From Schistosoma haematobium (taxonomy: Eukaryota > Platyhelminthes > Trematoda > Strigeidida > Schistosomatidae): a stretch of 64,000 bases of DNA. Each line of letters starts with the position of its first letter. Within the stretch, counting starts at the first letter, position 1. The notes below the pieces were generated by a model. The model saw only the letters and a program-made list of their open reading frames with translations, did no database searches and was not told where the DNA came from. The position numbers and the translations under genes were made by a program. The stretch spans positions 34,827,809-34,891,808 of the forward strand of contig NC_067197.1 of assembly GCF_000699445.3 (NCBI RefSeq). Reading direction: 5' to 3'. Below are positions 19,490 through 30,119 of this stretch, one piece after another.

Positions 19490-21655
19490 ACCACATCACA
19501 GAATATGAGATTAAATACATCTGTATCAATAAAAAATTCACAAGGCTCATGGATGACGTTAGAACAAAGAGCAGAGCTGATATAGATTCAGATCACCGCA
19601 TACTGGTGATCAAGCTAAAACTGAATCTAAACAACCGTCGGACGATTGAACAAGCTACACTTCAACAGTTTGATGCAGCATTACCTCGAGATCATGCCAA
19701 CCTTAACGAATTCAACGTTGCCCTCAAAAATACTTTTCAAGCCTTACAAGATCTACACAGAAAGAAGAAACCACTATGGGGAACAATTAGAAGAGGAATA
19801 GTGAAATAGTAACCTCTTGTCAGGAGGTGCTTTACGGCAACAACCACCAGCATAAACAATGAACCTTTATAGACAATCAGGACGTGATTCGAGAAACGTA
19901 AAATAAGACAGAAGTCAGCAACAACCAAACTGAAGTAGACAAAGTGAGGGTACAGGTTGAATATACAGAAAAAAGTAAACAAATGAAAAATAACATTACA
20001 GACGAAGGACTGAAATATGTGGAAAATCTAGCAATGACAACGGAAAAAGCAGCAAGAGAAGGAAATATCAGTCAAAAGTATGATATAACCACGAAGTTAG
20101 TAAGTAATATAATAAACCAAAACGACCAGTCAAGAACATAGAAGACAACCCAAACACTGAAGTTCGTGAGCACCAGGACGGATGAGTGGAGTACTGTGAA
20201 CAACTCTCATATAGGTCAACTAAACTTAACCCAGTCGACATCGAACCAACACAAATATACCTCATTATAGCGAGATCACCAGAAAAATCAAGAGTGACAA
20301 AGCAGTGGTAACAGAAAGTATATCAGCCAAAGCACTGAGGTTGGATACAGAGGTAACTGTGAAGATTCGTCACTTTCTCCTAAAGAAATTTGGGAAGAAG
20401 TATAAATACCGACAGATTAGAAAGAATGTTACCCTATCAAAATAGCAAGGAAAGGAAATCTGGACAAATGTAAGAACTACAGAGGCATCACATTAATAAC
20501 GGTATCAGGAAACGTTTTCGACAGTGTTGTTGTCAACTTCCTTGACTATGAGAAAGAATTTAACAGCGTGAATAAAAGAACCCTGTGTAACCTTCGACAA
20601 TATGGTGTATCTGAGAAGATTGTTATTAACATAAGGAATTCTTAAGACGAATTTGACTGCAAAGCGATGCTTGGAGAGCAGCTCATACATCCATTCCCAA
20701 TGAAGACCGGTATCAGACAAGGCTGCTTACTCTCACCCTTTCTCTTTCTTCTGCTGGTCGATTAGATTATGAAAACTTCCACGTCTCAGCAGAAGCACGG
20801 AATAAAATCGACAGTTTTGATGCAACTAGACGATTCGGACTTTGTAGATCACCTAGCTCTCTCATCCCACACACAACAAATCCAGGTCAAGACAACCAGT
20901 GTAGTAGCAACCTATGTATTAGTAAACCTCGACATACACATAGGAAAATGCAAGATCCTGACATACAACACAGAGTGTACAAACCGAATCACGATTGACG
21001 GAGAAGCATTGGAGGAGGTAAAAACTTCCACATAACTGGCCAGTGTCATCGATAAACAGGGAGGATCTGATGCATATATGAAGGAATGGATTGTCAAAAC
21101 AAGGGCAGCATTCCTAGATTTGAAGGACATTTTGATTTTACGACAACTGTCAGCTAAGACCAAAGTCAATTTTCAATACAAACGTCGATACAGTTCTATC
21201 GTACGGAGCCAAAACTTGGAGAACTACTACAACCATCATCGATGAGGTATAGGTATTTATAAACAATTGTTCATGTATAATACTCCATATCCGTTGTCCG
21301 GATACTGTCAAAAAAGACCTACCATGGCAGAGAACAGTTTGCGGAAAACCTAGCATTGATAGAGGGAAAAGTTGTAGCTGGAGTATGAGAGAACTATATG
21401 TAACATAATTGGGAAAAAACGTTGGAGGTGGATAGGTTACATATTGAGAAAATCGTCAAACTGCTCTATCTTGGAATTATCAAGGTAAAAGGAAAAAGAA
21501 CACAATGCTCCGGAAAGTGAAGGAGGACATCAAGAAAATGAGTCGAACTTGAAAACAACTGGAAAGGATAACTCAGGAAAAAGTTGTTTAAAGAAATTGT
21601 AGTGGTTGACCTATGGACAACGAAGGGTAATTCTCATATGTAAGTAAGTGTAAAT
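19490..21655 (+). pseudogene. Decayed RTE-type LINE (endonuclease end to RT C-terminus)
   Basis: Pieces occur in the LINE order on the + strand. The end of the endonuclease and linker is DVRTKSRADIDSDHRILVIK (from 19549). Next come NITDEGLKYVENLA (about 19990), an RT-start-like NYRGITLI (about 20478) and a thumb segment, GKCKILTYNTECTNRITIDG, with GSDAYMKEWIVKTRAAFLDL (20940-21120). Frames are broken by many stops and indels, so the copy is old. The block gtaagtaagtgtaaatt near 21645 resembles the family 3' end. It is unrelated to the younger RTE insertion just downstream. Confidence 0.72.
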
Positions 21656-21930
21656 TAAGGTTGGGCACTTTCCTTTGTTTTAATAAACTTGGTTTAGTTC
21701 GGCTACTAATTCTCGTTGTCTATAAAATACAGAAATGATCTTCCGAATTTCCGCTAACATAAATTCTGTATATCTCAAAGTGTTCCACAAATAAAAATGT
21801 TAATTCAATACATACAAATGTTATTCCATCCTTTAGTAGGCAGTAATAAGAGATACTTTAAAAATAAGTTTTATAAGTCATTTATCAGTTACAGATTTAT
21901 ATATTCAGCTTTAAGCTACACCTTTAGTGT

Positions 21931-22690
21931 TATTTTATTTATTTATTTGAACACATAAATATTGGTACAAGAGGGCACCAAATATATATGCACCACACAA
22001 AACAATGAGAATTCGAAGAGAAAAAAATAACAACGAACAGATTAGTGTAATGTAGTGTAATAATAATAATATTAGTAATAATGGAGGAAACAGAAAAGTA
22101 CAACCAGAAAGAATCCTTTCAGTTAAAGAAGTTACGGTCACTTTTTATGAGGAAAGTAAAAGAAGGTTACAGTAGGATCGCCACTCGCTTCTATTCTCAG
22201 CCATTTCTGATAACATCTCTAGCCACTGTGTAGCACCATCTCTCGGACTCCACCCACGGAGTCGTGAGAGACAAGCAGAAGTCAGTTCTGTGCAGCTTTC
22301 TTTCATACCACCACACCATGTCATACACTGACCACCTCTCCGCTTCTTCCAACCAGTCCCAGAGTCGGCAAATAATGCACGACGTGGCATTCTCTGGGAC
22401 GACATTCGTAGAACATGTCCAAGCCACCGAAGTCTATGTTTCAAGGTAGTCACACCAATTACATTATCGTCTCTGCGCCCGAACACACGATGCCCAACCT
22501 CTGCATTACTAATATGGTATTGCCACTGGATGTCAGCAATCCTTCGGAGACAACGATGATCAAACACAGAGAGAGTCGTCTAACATCCTCAACTCGATGA
22601 GGTCAGGTTTTACAAGCATAGAGCAAAACTGCTCTCACCGACGCGTTGTAGATCCGACCTTTTACAGCCAGATTAACATCCCAAAGGCGT
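21931..22690 (-). mobile_element. RTE-type LINE copy B, 5'-truncated
   Basis: A near-identical match to 31390-32140: a 140-aa C-terminal frame (22567-22145) differs from the other copy at a single residue. It encodes [26 protein letters not shown] and [10 protein letters not shown], the RTE C-terminal domain. A TAAA-type tail lies at the low-coordinate end. Likely target duplications are ctttagtgt (21922-21930) and ccttagtgt (22691-22699). It lacks the RT core. Confidence 0.85.
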
Positions 22691-22699
22691 CCTTAGTGT

Positions 22700-23190
22700 G
22701 AGGATTAGTGATACTACCTGATTGTCGACATTGAAGATGAAGCGAGTTTCGAACCTTATACCTGATGTGTGGAAGTCGAACACTCTCACCGTCGAACCAC
22801 CACTCTACCAATAAGATTTTAAACTTATTATAGTCATATTAAGTATTTATTGACATTACCTTTATAAAACTTCATTCTATAACTGACATTTTTCATATTT
22901 AAAGGTAAATGACTAACATTAAATATTTTCTCCATCTTAAACACAATTCGTAAACTTAATAAATCTAATTTACATTACTTGAAAGTAGTAGAATGTTATA
23001 AACAAAAAACTAACACTTAATATTGTGTTATATATGTCATGACACCATCAAATTTTATTAGGCACAATTTTCAAAAACAAATAAAATGTTTTCTTTTAAA
23101 TTCTGAAATATAAACATTTTTGTGAAAGTTCTTTATAAAATAAAAGGATTAATTTATACAATTTGAAAATCATACACGTACAATCCGTTT
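22700..23190. other. Stretch without recognised gene
   Basis: A GC-richer block at 22700-22810 (gtttcgaaccttatacctga) may be another retroposon fragment. The remainder is AT-rich with no signals. Confidence 0.35.
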
Positions 23191-23196
23191 GCGTAT

Positions 23197-23200
23197 AATG

Positions 23201-23263
<63 letters not shown>

Positions 23264-23485
23264 GTAACAGTAATAATGATAGTAGTAGTAGTAATAATAA
23301 TGGCGACGGTAATAATGATAATAGCAGTAATAGTAATAATAATAGTAATAACAATAATGATAATAATAACAATAATAATAATAGTAATGGTAATAGCAAT
23401 AATAATAGTAACAGTAGTAATGATAGTAGTAGTAATAATAATGGTAATAGTAATAATAGTAATAGTGATAATAATATCACCGATT
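23197..23485. repeat. Imperfect trinucleotide tract (AAT/AGT/ATG-type)
   Basis: About 290 bp of three-base units. The first 65 bp are nearly pure AAT, followed by AGT, GGT and GAT variants. It opens long low-complexity frames on both strands, which are artefacts. Confidence 0.95.
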
Positions 23486-23822
23486 CCAATCATTGATTTG
23501 GAATTCTCTTTAGTTTACAATGTGATAATACTATTATTAATAAGTCAAACAAATAAGTAGCCTAAAATATGATGAGAATGAATGGATAAAAAGAACTTAC
23601 ATAAAATATAAATAAATAGAAAGTATTCATAAATATTATTATTGCCAATGTGTTATTCATTATCAATTTTTTTTATAAATGTTAAAACAAATGGATTAAT
23701 ATTAATTATATCTAGAACAAAAAAAATCCATTTTCAACGATACATAATTTTTCATAGAATCAAGAAAATCTTATGAAAATCAATAAGTATCATGCTGTTC
23801 TTTTCATAGAATGACGTTTTTA

Positions 23823-24165
23823 TTTATTTATTATTTATTTTAACACATAGATATTGGTAGAAAGGGGCACCGAATATATATGCGCCACACAAATCTCATT
23901 TGATATATGTGAGGGCTATGATACTGCCCGGGTGTCCAAACCAAAGCACGTGGTTTTCTTAGGGAGTCACACCCGGAGCCTTTGACCAAAAGGTCTGATC
24001 CACAAGGCAGTCGAGCAAAGTAAGGAGATGCAGTTCCATGGTAGCCGGTGACTAACAATTGGTTCATACGCCATTTGTTCCTTCAGGATACTGGAGCCAG
24101 CCCATGTGCACCATCGGTTGGGAATCAGGGTTTTCCAACTCCCCTAGGTGGACTCTCTATATCCA
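23823..24165 (-). mobile_element. Second copy of the RTE-tailed retroposon, 5'-truncated
   Basis: Strongly similar to the low-coordinate two-thirds of 14492-15024, from the tttattttaacacatagata tail to aactcccctaggtggactct. It retains the 75-codon frame with only a few differences. Similarity stops at about 24160, so the 5' third of the element is missing. Confidence 0.82.
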
Positions 24166-24239
24166 CTTCAACTTAGATATTAATATATATATATATATTT
24201 GTTCAATCATATCTCTTTAATGTAACAAAAGCTTTATTT

Positions 24240-24590
24240 CTGCATTGTCAATAATAAGATAATCAGTAACCAGCGGAGTTCAACTGAGTCGTAACTCTCT
24301 GAAGACAATGATGGATGTGTTGCTCAAATTAGCGGATCAGTTGAAAGTTAGACATTAACACCGTTGGATACCGGCTCAATAAGCGTTCGCATTCAATACT
24401 GATAGGTCCTGGGTTCGAGTTCCGCGGGGAGGGATCGTAGATACACACTGCTGAGGAGTCTCATACTAGGACGAAACAGCCATTCAATGTTTTCAGGTTC
24501 ACCATGGTAGTCTAGTTTCAATTAACTCATGAATTCAACTATTAAAATTACTAAAATCTCCACAAAACCCCCTTCTGATAAGATTTATTC
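24240..24590 (+). mobile_element. Hammerhead retroposon, best-preserved core
   Basis: Leader (agtaaccagcggagttcaac), partly deleted A-box region, B box TGGGTTCGAGTTCCGC (about 24411-24426), hammerhead at 24445-24490, then the common 3' end to the cccccttctgataag junction at about 24588. It is not part of any gene seen here. Confidence 0.82.
24445..24490 (+). ncRNA. Hammerhead ribozyme motif (second family), core conserved
   Basis: Order: ACACTG-CTGAGGA-GTCTCATACTAGGAC-GAAA-CAGCCATT-CAATGT. The invariant CUGANGA and GAAA blocks are intact. Helix I pairs at 5 of 6 and helix II at 4 (one G-U). Cleavage would follow AUU. Helix III (ACAGCCAT) has lost the palindrome seen in other copies (ACGGCCGT), so activity is doubtful. 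Confidence 0.75.
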
Positions 24591-26778
24591 TTCTATAGTG
24601 TATTTATTTAAGATTCAAATATTTTCATTGACCAGTACATTTTATTAAAAATAAATCAAACGTAATATAATTTGATATAGAATTCCCCTTAACATAATAA
24701 TAAAAAAATCTTTCTTCTTAACCAATGCATAATCTTAATAGACACTTTATAACCATTTAAATAATTTTGTTAAGTATTACACTATTCAATAATTCAATAT
24801 AACCAGAACAAAAGAAACCATTATTGAACAATTACTTTAATTATAGATTAGATTAATGATTTAATTAACAAGAATGATCTGAGAAGAAATGTCATACAGT
24901 ATCTAGGGGACAATCGAATTACTAAGAATATACATATATATATATATATATTATCACGTCGTATTGATCAAAGCTATCTTATAACAATTGACGGAATTAT
25001 TTAACTATTAAAATGTCCTAATGATATTTGGGCTATTCGTGTCCAAGTTCATAGTTAGACTGATATTACTTAATAGTATTAGTAGTAACAATATCACAAA
25101 AGTCCAACAATTTTATGGAAATAACAACTTATCACTAGTGCCTATATATTTGGTAACAAAAATTCCAAATATTGTGTTCATTTCTCTGTATCTTAAGACA
25201 ACAAAGACTAATCTATTTTGAAAGTGTAAAACAGAATACCAACATAAATGAAATACAATTAAACACAAGATCTTCATAAGTAGTCGATTGGTGTCTATCT
25301 AAAATGATAAATGTTAATATAAATAATTACGTGTTTTATTCTTATATGCCAAAACAATATCTTCACGGGCTCATGACATTTAAGTCTTTATCAGAATACT
25401 TCTTTAAAATCATTCATACAATTATAAGAATTGGTATAAATGGAATACAAATGAAAAACTTATGTACAGTAAAGTTTATAGCGATATAATGAACGAAGCG
25501 TAACCTTTACGTACAAAACCAATCCGTGCAATTCATCATTTTACCATAGTCTTAATCTTTCTCTGAATCGTTTATAATCTTCTTTTACTCTTTCCCAATT
25601 ACTTCTCATAACTATCAATTGGTCGCCATTATTACAACTTTTAATTATTATCTATTAATTGCACAATTATCTTCATCTTAATAATTTTCACTAGCCGATT
25701 GTTGTATAAATAATTCATGAGAGAATACCACTTCAATTTCTATAAATATTCATCACCGTCCTATTATACTATATATTACTATTTTTAGCAAATGAATTGA
25801 TATATGACTGGACGGTTGAAATAAATGAGGTACAGAATTTTTTCCATGTTAGAACATCGTGACAAATAATAGATTCACAGGACATGATACTCAACTATAA
25901 TTAATGAAGACAAACCAAAGCCTATCGGAATATAAAGGTGGAAAGCTTTATTGAGCAAGTAAGTAACAGTAACAACTGACCTAAATTTGAAATGGTATGC
26001 CGATTAAACAAGCATTTATACATACGAATTACAACCAACTTGATAATTAGACGAAATCGAGAAGTGGTGAGTGTAATAAGTGTGAAAGGTAGGTTACAGG
26101 AGAAAGAATCATCTGGTCAATAAGATCAGTTGCCCTATCTATTAAGTATGAAAATTATCGTACGCTGTGACACGTCTTATATATATATATATACAAAAAT
26201 ATGGTAGAACTGAGCTTAAACAAAGCTCTTGAGGTAACTTGAGCCAACCTGATTGTAAAACACAAGAAAGCCGTTTATGTGGTAACAGATCACTGGATAG
26301 TAACCAGTGTCTTATGCTTTAATGTTCAGTGCTGACTGACATAGAGAAGTACATTTTGAAAGTGGCCCACAGTCTATAACAATTGATTTAAATCCTGAAC
26401 AGATAAATGGTAATATTTCTAGAAACTACAATGATAAGCGATAGGTTTCCTAAAAGCTGTACTACTGATGAATGCTAACAAATACTTAATCTTATCTGAT
26501 AGCTTCTTGTAGATCATCACTGTAATCATCCATTACAAGATGCATTTGCTGAGGTAATCATGATAATTGGACAAAGTACATCACATTACATACATAGTGC
26601 ACAGTTAATAATAACAACCAGAAATAATTAACTCGCATAGTCTTTCTAGATAGATAAGATAGAGCAGATTAGATTCTTACATTTCATTTTGTTCCCTCTC
26701 ATAACAACAAGGGCTGGTATATGCAGTGTATCAAATCTTTAAATCTAAAGCAGATATCTAGCCGGCGAAGCTAATAGA
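24591..26778. other. AT-rich stretch with (TA)n tracts, no recognised gene
   Basis: Alternating TA tracts lie at about 24180-24199 (just upstream), 24932-24952 and 26174-26192. Short open frames (25021-25221, 25304-25489) have no recognisable domain. Confidence 0.4.
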
Positions 26779-26786
26779 TTGGTTAG

Positions 26787-27053
26787 GGTGAGACTATAAT
26801 TTATGGACGATCTTTAAGAGACGCCAAAGTGACTAGGGATAAATCAGGGTCATAAAGCAGTTTGAAAAATAAGGATTATGATTTGCAGATGATGATTAGG
26901 GTTAGGAATTAGATTTACGGTTTTTCATCACAAACTGACATAAGCTAAAATGCCAAGACGCTATTTGGCCAAATGGGTGAGTGAATTTCGCGCCGAAATT
27001 CAAAACCTGTTATCGTAAACCTGACTGGTTCGTCCATAAACTATAGTCTCGCC
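26787..27053 (+). mobile_element. MITE copy 5 (TIR, 267 bp, perfect 8-bp TSD)
   Basis: Begins GGTGAGACTATAATTTATGG and ends AACTATAGTCTCGCC. It is flanked by an exact 8-bp direct repeat, TTGGTTAG, at 26779-26786 and 27054-27061. This copy fixes the element ends. The terminal GG and the 8-bp duplication fit Merlin-type DNA transposons (known in schistosomes) and some others; the assignment is inference. Confidence 0.88.
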
Positions 27054-27061
27054 TTGGTTAG

Positions 27062-29684
27062 TTAAAAGAACAAAGTCATTCATCTCCCAGTAATTCATGA
27101 CCTACAAAAAATCGATATAACTTACCTTACATGGTATATTAAAGCACTACAACTGATTAAATATTGTCCTTAACTTAACAGTAACAATTGACGAGATGTA
27201 ATAACATGAACAAAGTTCTCACAACAAATAAAAATAAACATCTTAAACTAAAGAACACATCCTTAATAAGAAGTAAAAATCGGTTTTATCAAAAATGAAT
27301 AGATTATATGTTTATTTGTAATCAAGAATGAAATAGTCAATATATCAGTCTGTGAATATGTAAAGTATAAATACCTAGTGTTATGCAAATGAAACCATCA
27401 TTATAATACAAGAGACACACAACATCGATTCTAAACACAAATCTAACCTAAGTAATATGACCAATGGCTGATAATAATTACTTGGTAATCAATATATTTT
27501 AGAAATAAATTGAGTGATAATTGGTTATTCACCTTAAAGAATCCTGGTAAAAACGAAAGCAGATCACTTCATAACATTCTTCGTGTATAGCAGAACCACT
27601 GAGTAAGGCATAGTTTTAAATGAGTGGCAATATAACAACACAGCCCGAAGTAGATAGTTCGAATGTTACGCAAACTAAGTACAATAGTACTGAGTCAGCA
27701 GATATCATTTTGTGATGTTTTAATTTTCATAACCTTGTTCGCTGAGAAATTTGAGACAATAATGATAGTCAAGTACCCAATCTGCAGTGGTTTTTTAAAT
27801 TATCACAATGTACAAGGTGAATTTGCTATTAACCCAGTAAATTTTCAATACTATATTACTGTTTTCCACTGATGAATATAATTTCTAAATATCGGTTATG
27901 TTTACACTTTCTTTTGATAACCTGTTGATAAGTACAACTATCAAAACTAATGTGAATTTATGCATGACTTCACCCGTCTCTACTAGAAATGAACTAACGC
28001 CACATACATCAACAAAAGTTGGTCATAACTCAATCGAGAAAAGCAACAAAAGGTGAATTCGAATCCTAACTAATGAAATTGGATTCAAATCCTTTCTTAT
28101 AATAACAAAACTACTATCGAAAGTTGGACCAACAGCTTTAAAAGCTGGATGACAATAAGTAAAATTAAAATTATTTAATAAATATATAATAAGGAATTGT
28201 GATTAGACTTGAAATGAAACCTAGATTCAAGCACGTGTTTGAACTAAATACGGGTCACTGACTAACTGGATACTGACAGATAGTATGCTTTATTCTGCTT
28301 ACTATAAACAATGATGGAATTAGATGAGGAAAACTTTAAAACGATCAACATACTGCAGTAGTCATGTTGTTTATAAATAGTCATTGTACAATATATATAT
28401 ATATATATACTATCATTTTTAGTCATAGAAAAAGGCCAGAAAAACTCATACACATCCAGAAAATACATATAATACTAATTTTATGATAACAGTAGTAGAA
28501 GTATTTGGTGGTAATCATGATAAATAATACAATAAATTGATAAAAACAATAATTTTGAATAGATTGTAGCAAAATTACTATCAATCATTCAAAGGAAAAA
28601 AATGCTTTGACAAATATTGTTATAATAATAATAAAGAGTGAACTACTCGATCATTCTGTGTGTCTCGAGACATTGATAGATAAATTGAACGAAAAACTCC
28701 AGTACATATACACATGTAACAAAAAACATAATAGTAAGAATAATGATAATAATAGTCAAGTAAAAGCCTGATTGAAAAAAAACATGCTTGTATACATTAG
28801 CGCATCAAAACAAAAAGGAAAAAAAACGAACATGGAGAGCTGAGGATCATTTTCCAGTACAAAAAATGGAGGTGGGTAGTTGTTAATAAACTGGCTGATA
28901 CATCATACATATATATATATATATATATATGGGGAAATTAATACAAAAATAAAACTAAACATTAGAGCAAACATAATACGAAATTCAAATCACCTTCTGC
29001 CCCCGCCGACACTTTATCCTGACGGGACAGTTATAATGATAATAATAAAACGGAAGATGGTCTAAACAATATATATATATATATATATATATCAGTCAGT
29101 AACTATATATGTATATTGGTAACTATCAAAAACTGAAAAGACATAACAGCATATTGAGAAACACAACTGATCAAATTTATACATATATATCGCTAAACAA
29201 AAATAATGGTTACTATAGCTAGGTCTGTTTGTAGTTTTGAAATTCCATTTTCCATAGTACGTCTGTTTTGACAAAAAAATTGACATATCAGGGTATATTA
29301 ACAAAGAAATAATACATTGATTTAAACGTACATAATATACATAGAATAAATGAATAAGTAAGTACATTTTTGCTCTCTCTCTCTCTCACTTGTTCACTTT
29401 CATCCTCAATCCACTATATCCTTTTACCTATAAGCACTCAAATTAATCAACCCTAGAGATAATATTGGAAAAAATAATACATTTAAGGGGAAAATACACA
29501 TTAAAAAACATAGAGGTTAATTTGTTCAATCATTAACACATAAGGCTGAACAAAAAAAATTAGATGGTGAATTTTTAAGATCCTAGAACATATTTTTAAA
29601 TCATTTAACATTACTGAGTGAATATTCATAACATTAATAATAATGATAATCCTTGAAAATTATGGATATACACATAAAGTTACA
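27062..29684. other. AT-rich region downstream of the DPF gene
   Basis: No exon was recognised. (TA)n tracts lie at about 28391-28410, 28907-28931 and 29069-29093, and a (CT)n run at about 29374-29388. It includes the 3' flank of the - strand DPF gene; no convincing poly(A) signal was fixed. Confidence 0.4.
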
Positions 29685-29885
29685 TTAAGAAACAGTCGGA
29701 TATACATGATTGACCAATATCTTTTGAAGATGCGTAGAGGATTGGAAAAGCCCAGAAGAGGATGATAATGATGATGGTGATGTTAACGAAGATGATTGAA
29801 AAACAGGAACAATTTGACTGACAACCGATGAAACAATGGTTGAACAAGGCACACTCAATTTCGATTCACAAATGCTTGTATCGTC

Positions 29886-29923
<38 letters not shown>

Positions 29924-30119
29924 ATTCACCAATACAAGAGTCAGACTTTTTCGTCAAACTGACGTTAACAAAAGAGGTAGAAAAAGAAGCCGCCGACGTT
30001 TGAAAACGATCTACGCATAGTTTACAACTCCAACTACCTTCTGGCGGCTCGGATAATGGCGGATTTAAACAGTACATGTGATAACCTCTATCACAATCAT
30101 CACAAAAAAGCATTTGTTC
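29685..30119 (-). CDS. DPF: DPF exon 7 (rest of PHD2, tail)
   Basis: Begins after ATTATTCAG with [29 protein letters not shown] Ser/Thr-rich tail follows, with a run of 11 Asn encoded by a pure ATT-type tract (29888-29922 on the + strand), ending at a stop codon at 29685-29687. Confidence 0.92.

Noticed and set aside
22197..22600. Several + and - frames within the RTE copies
   Set aside because: Shadows of the RTE C-terminal coding region in other frames.
23154..23560. Long open frames on both strands
   Set aside because: They translate the trinucleotide tract (runs of Ile, Leu, Val, Thr) and have no gene features.
28907..29093. Alternating TA tracts considered as regulatory or array structure
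   Set aside because: Simple dinucleotide microsatellites, common in this AT-rich genome; no spacer-repeat pattern.
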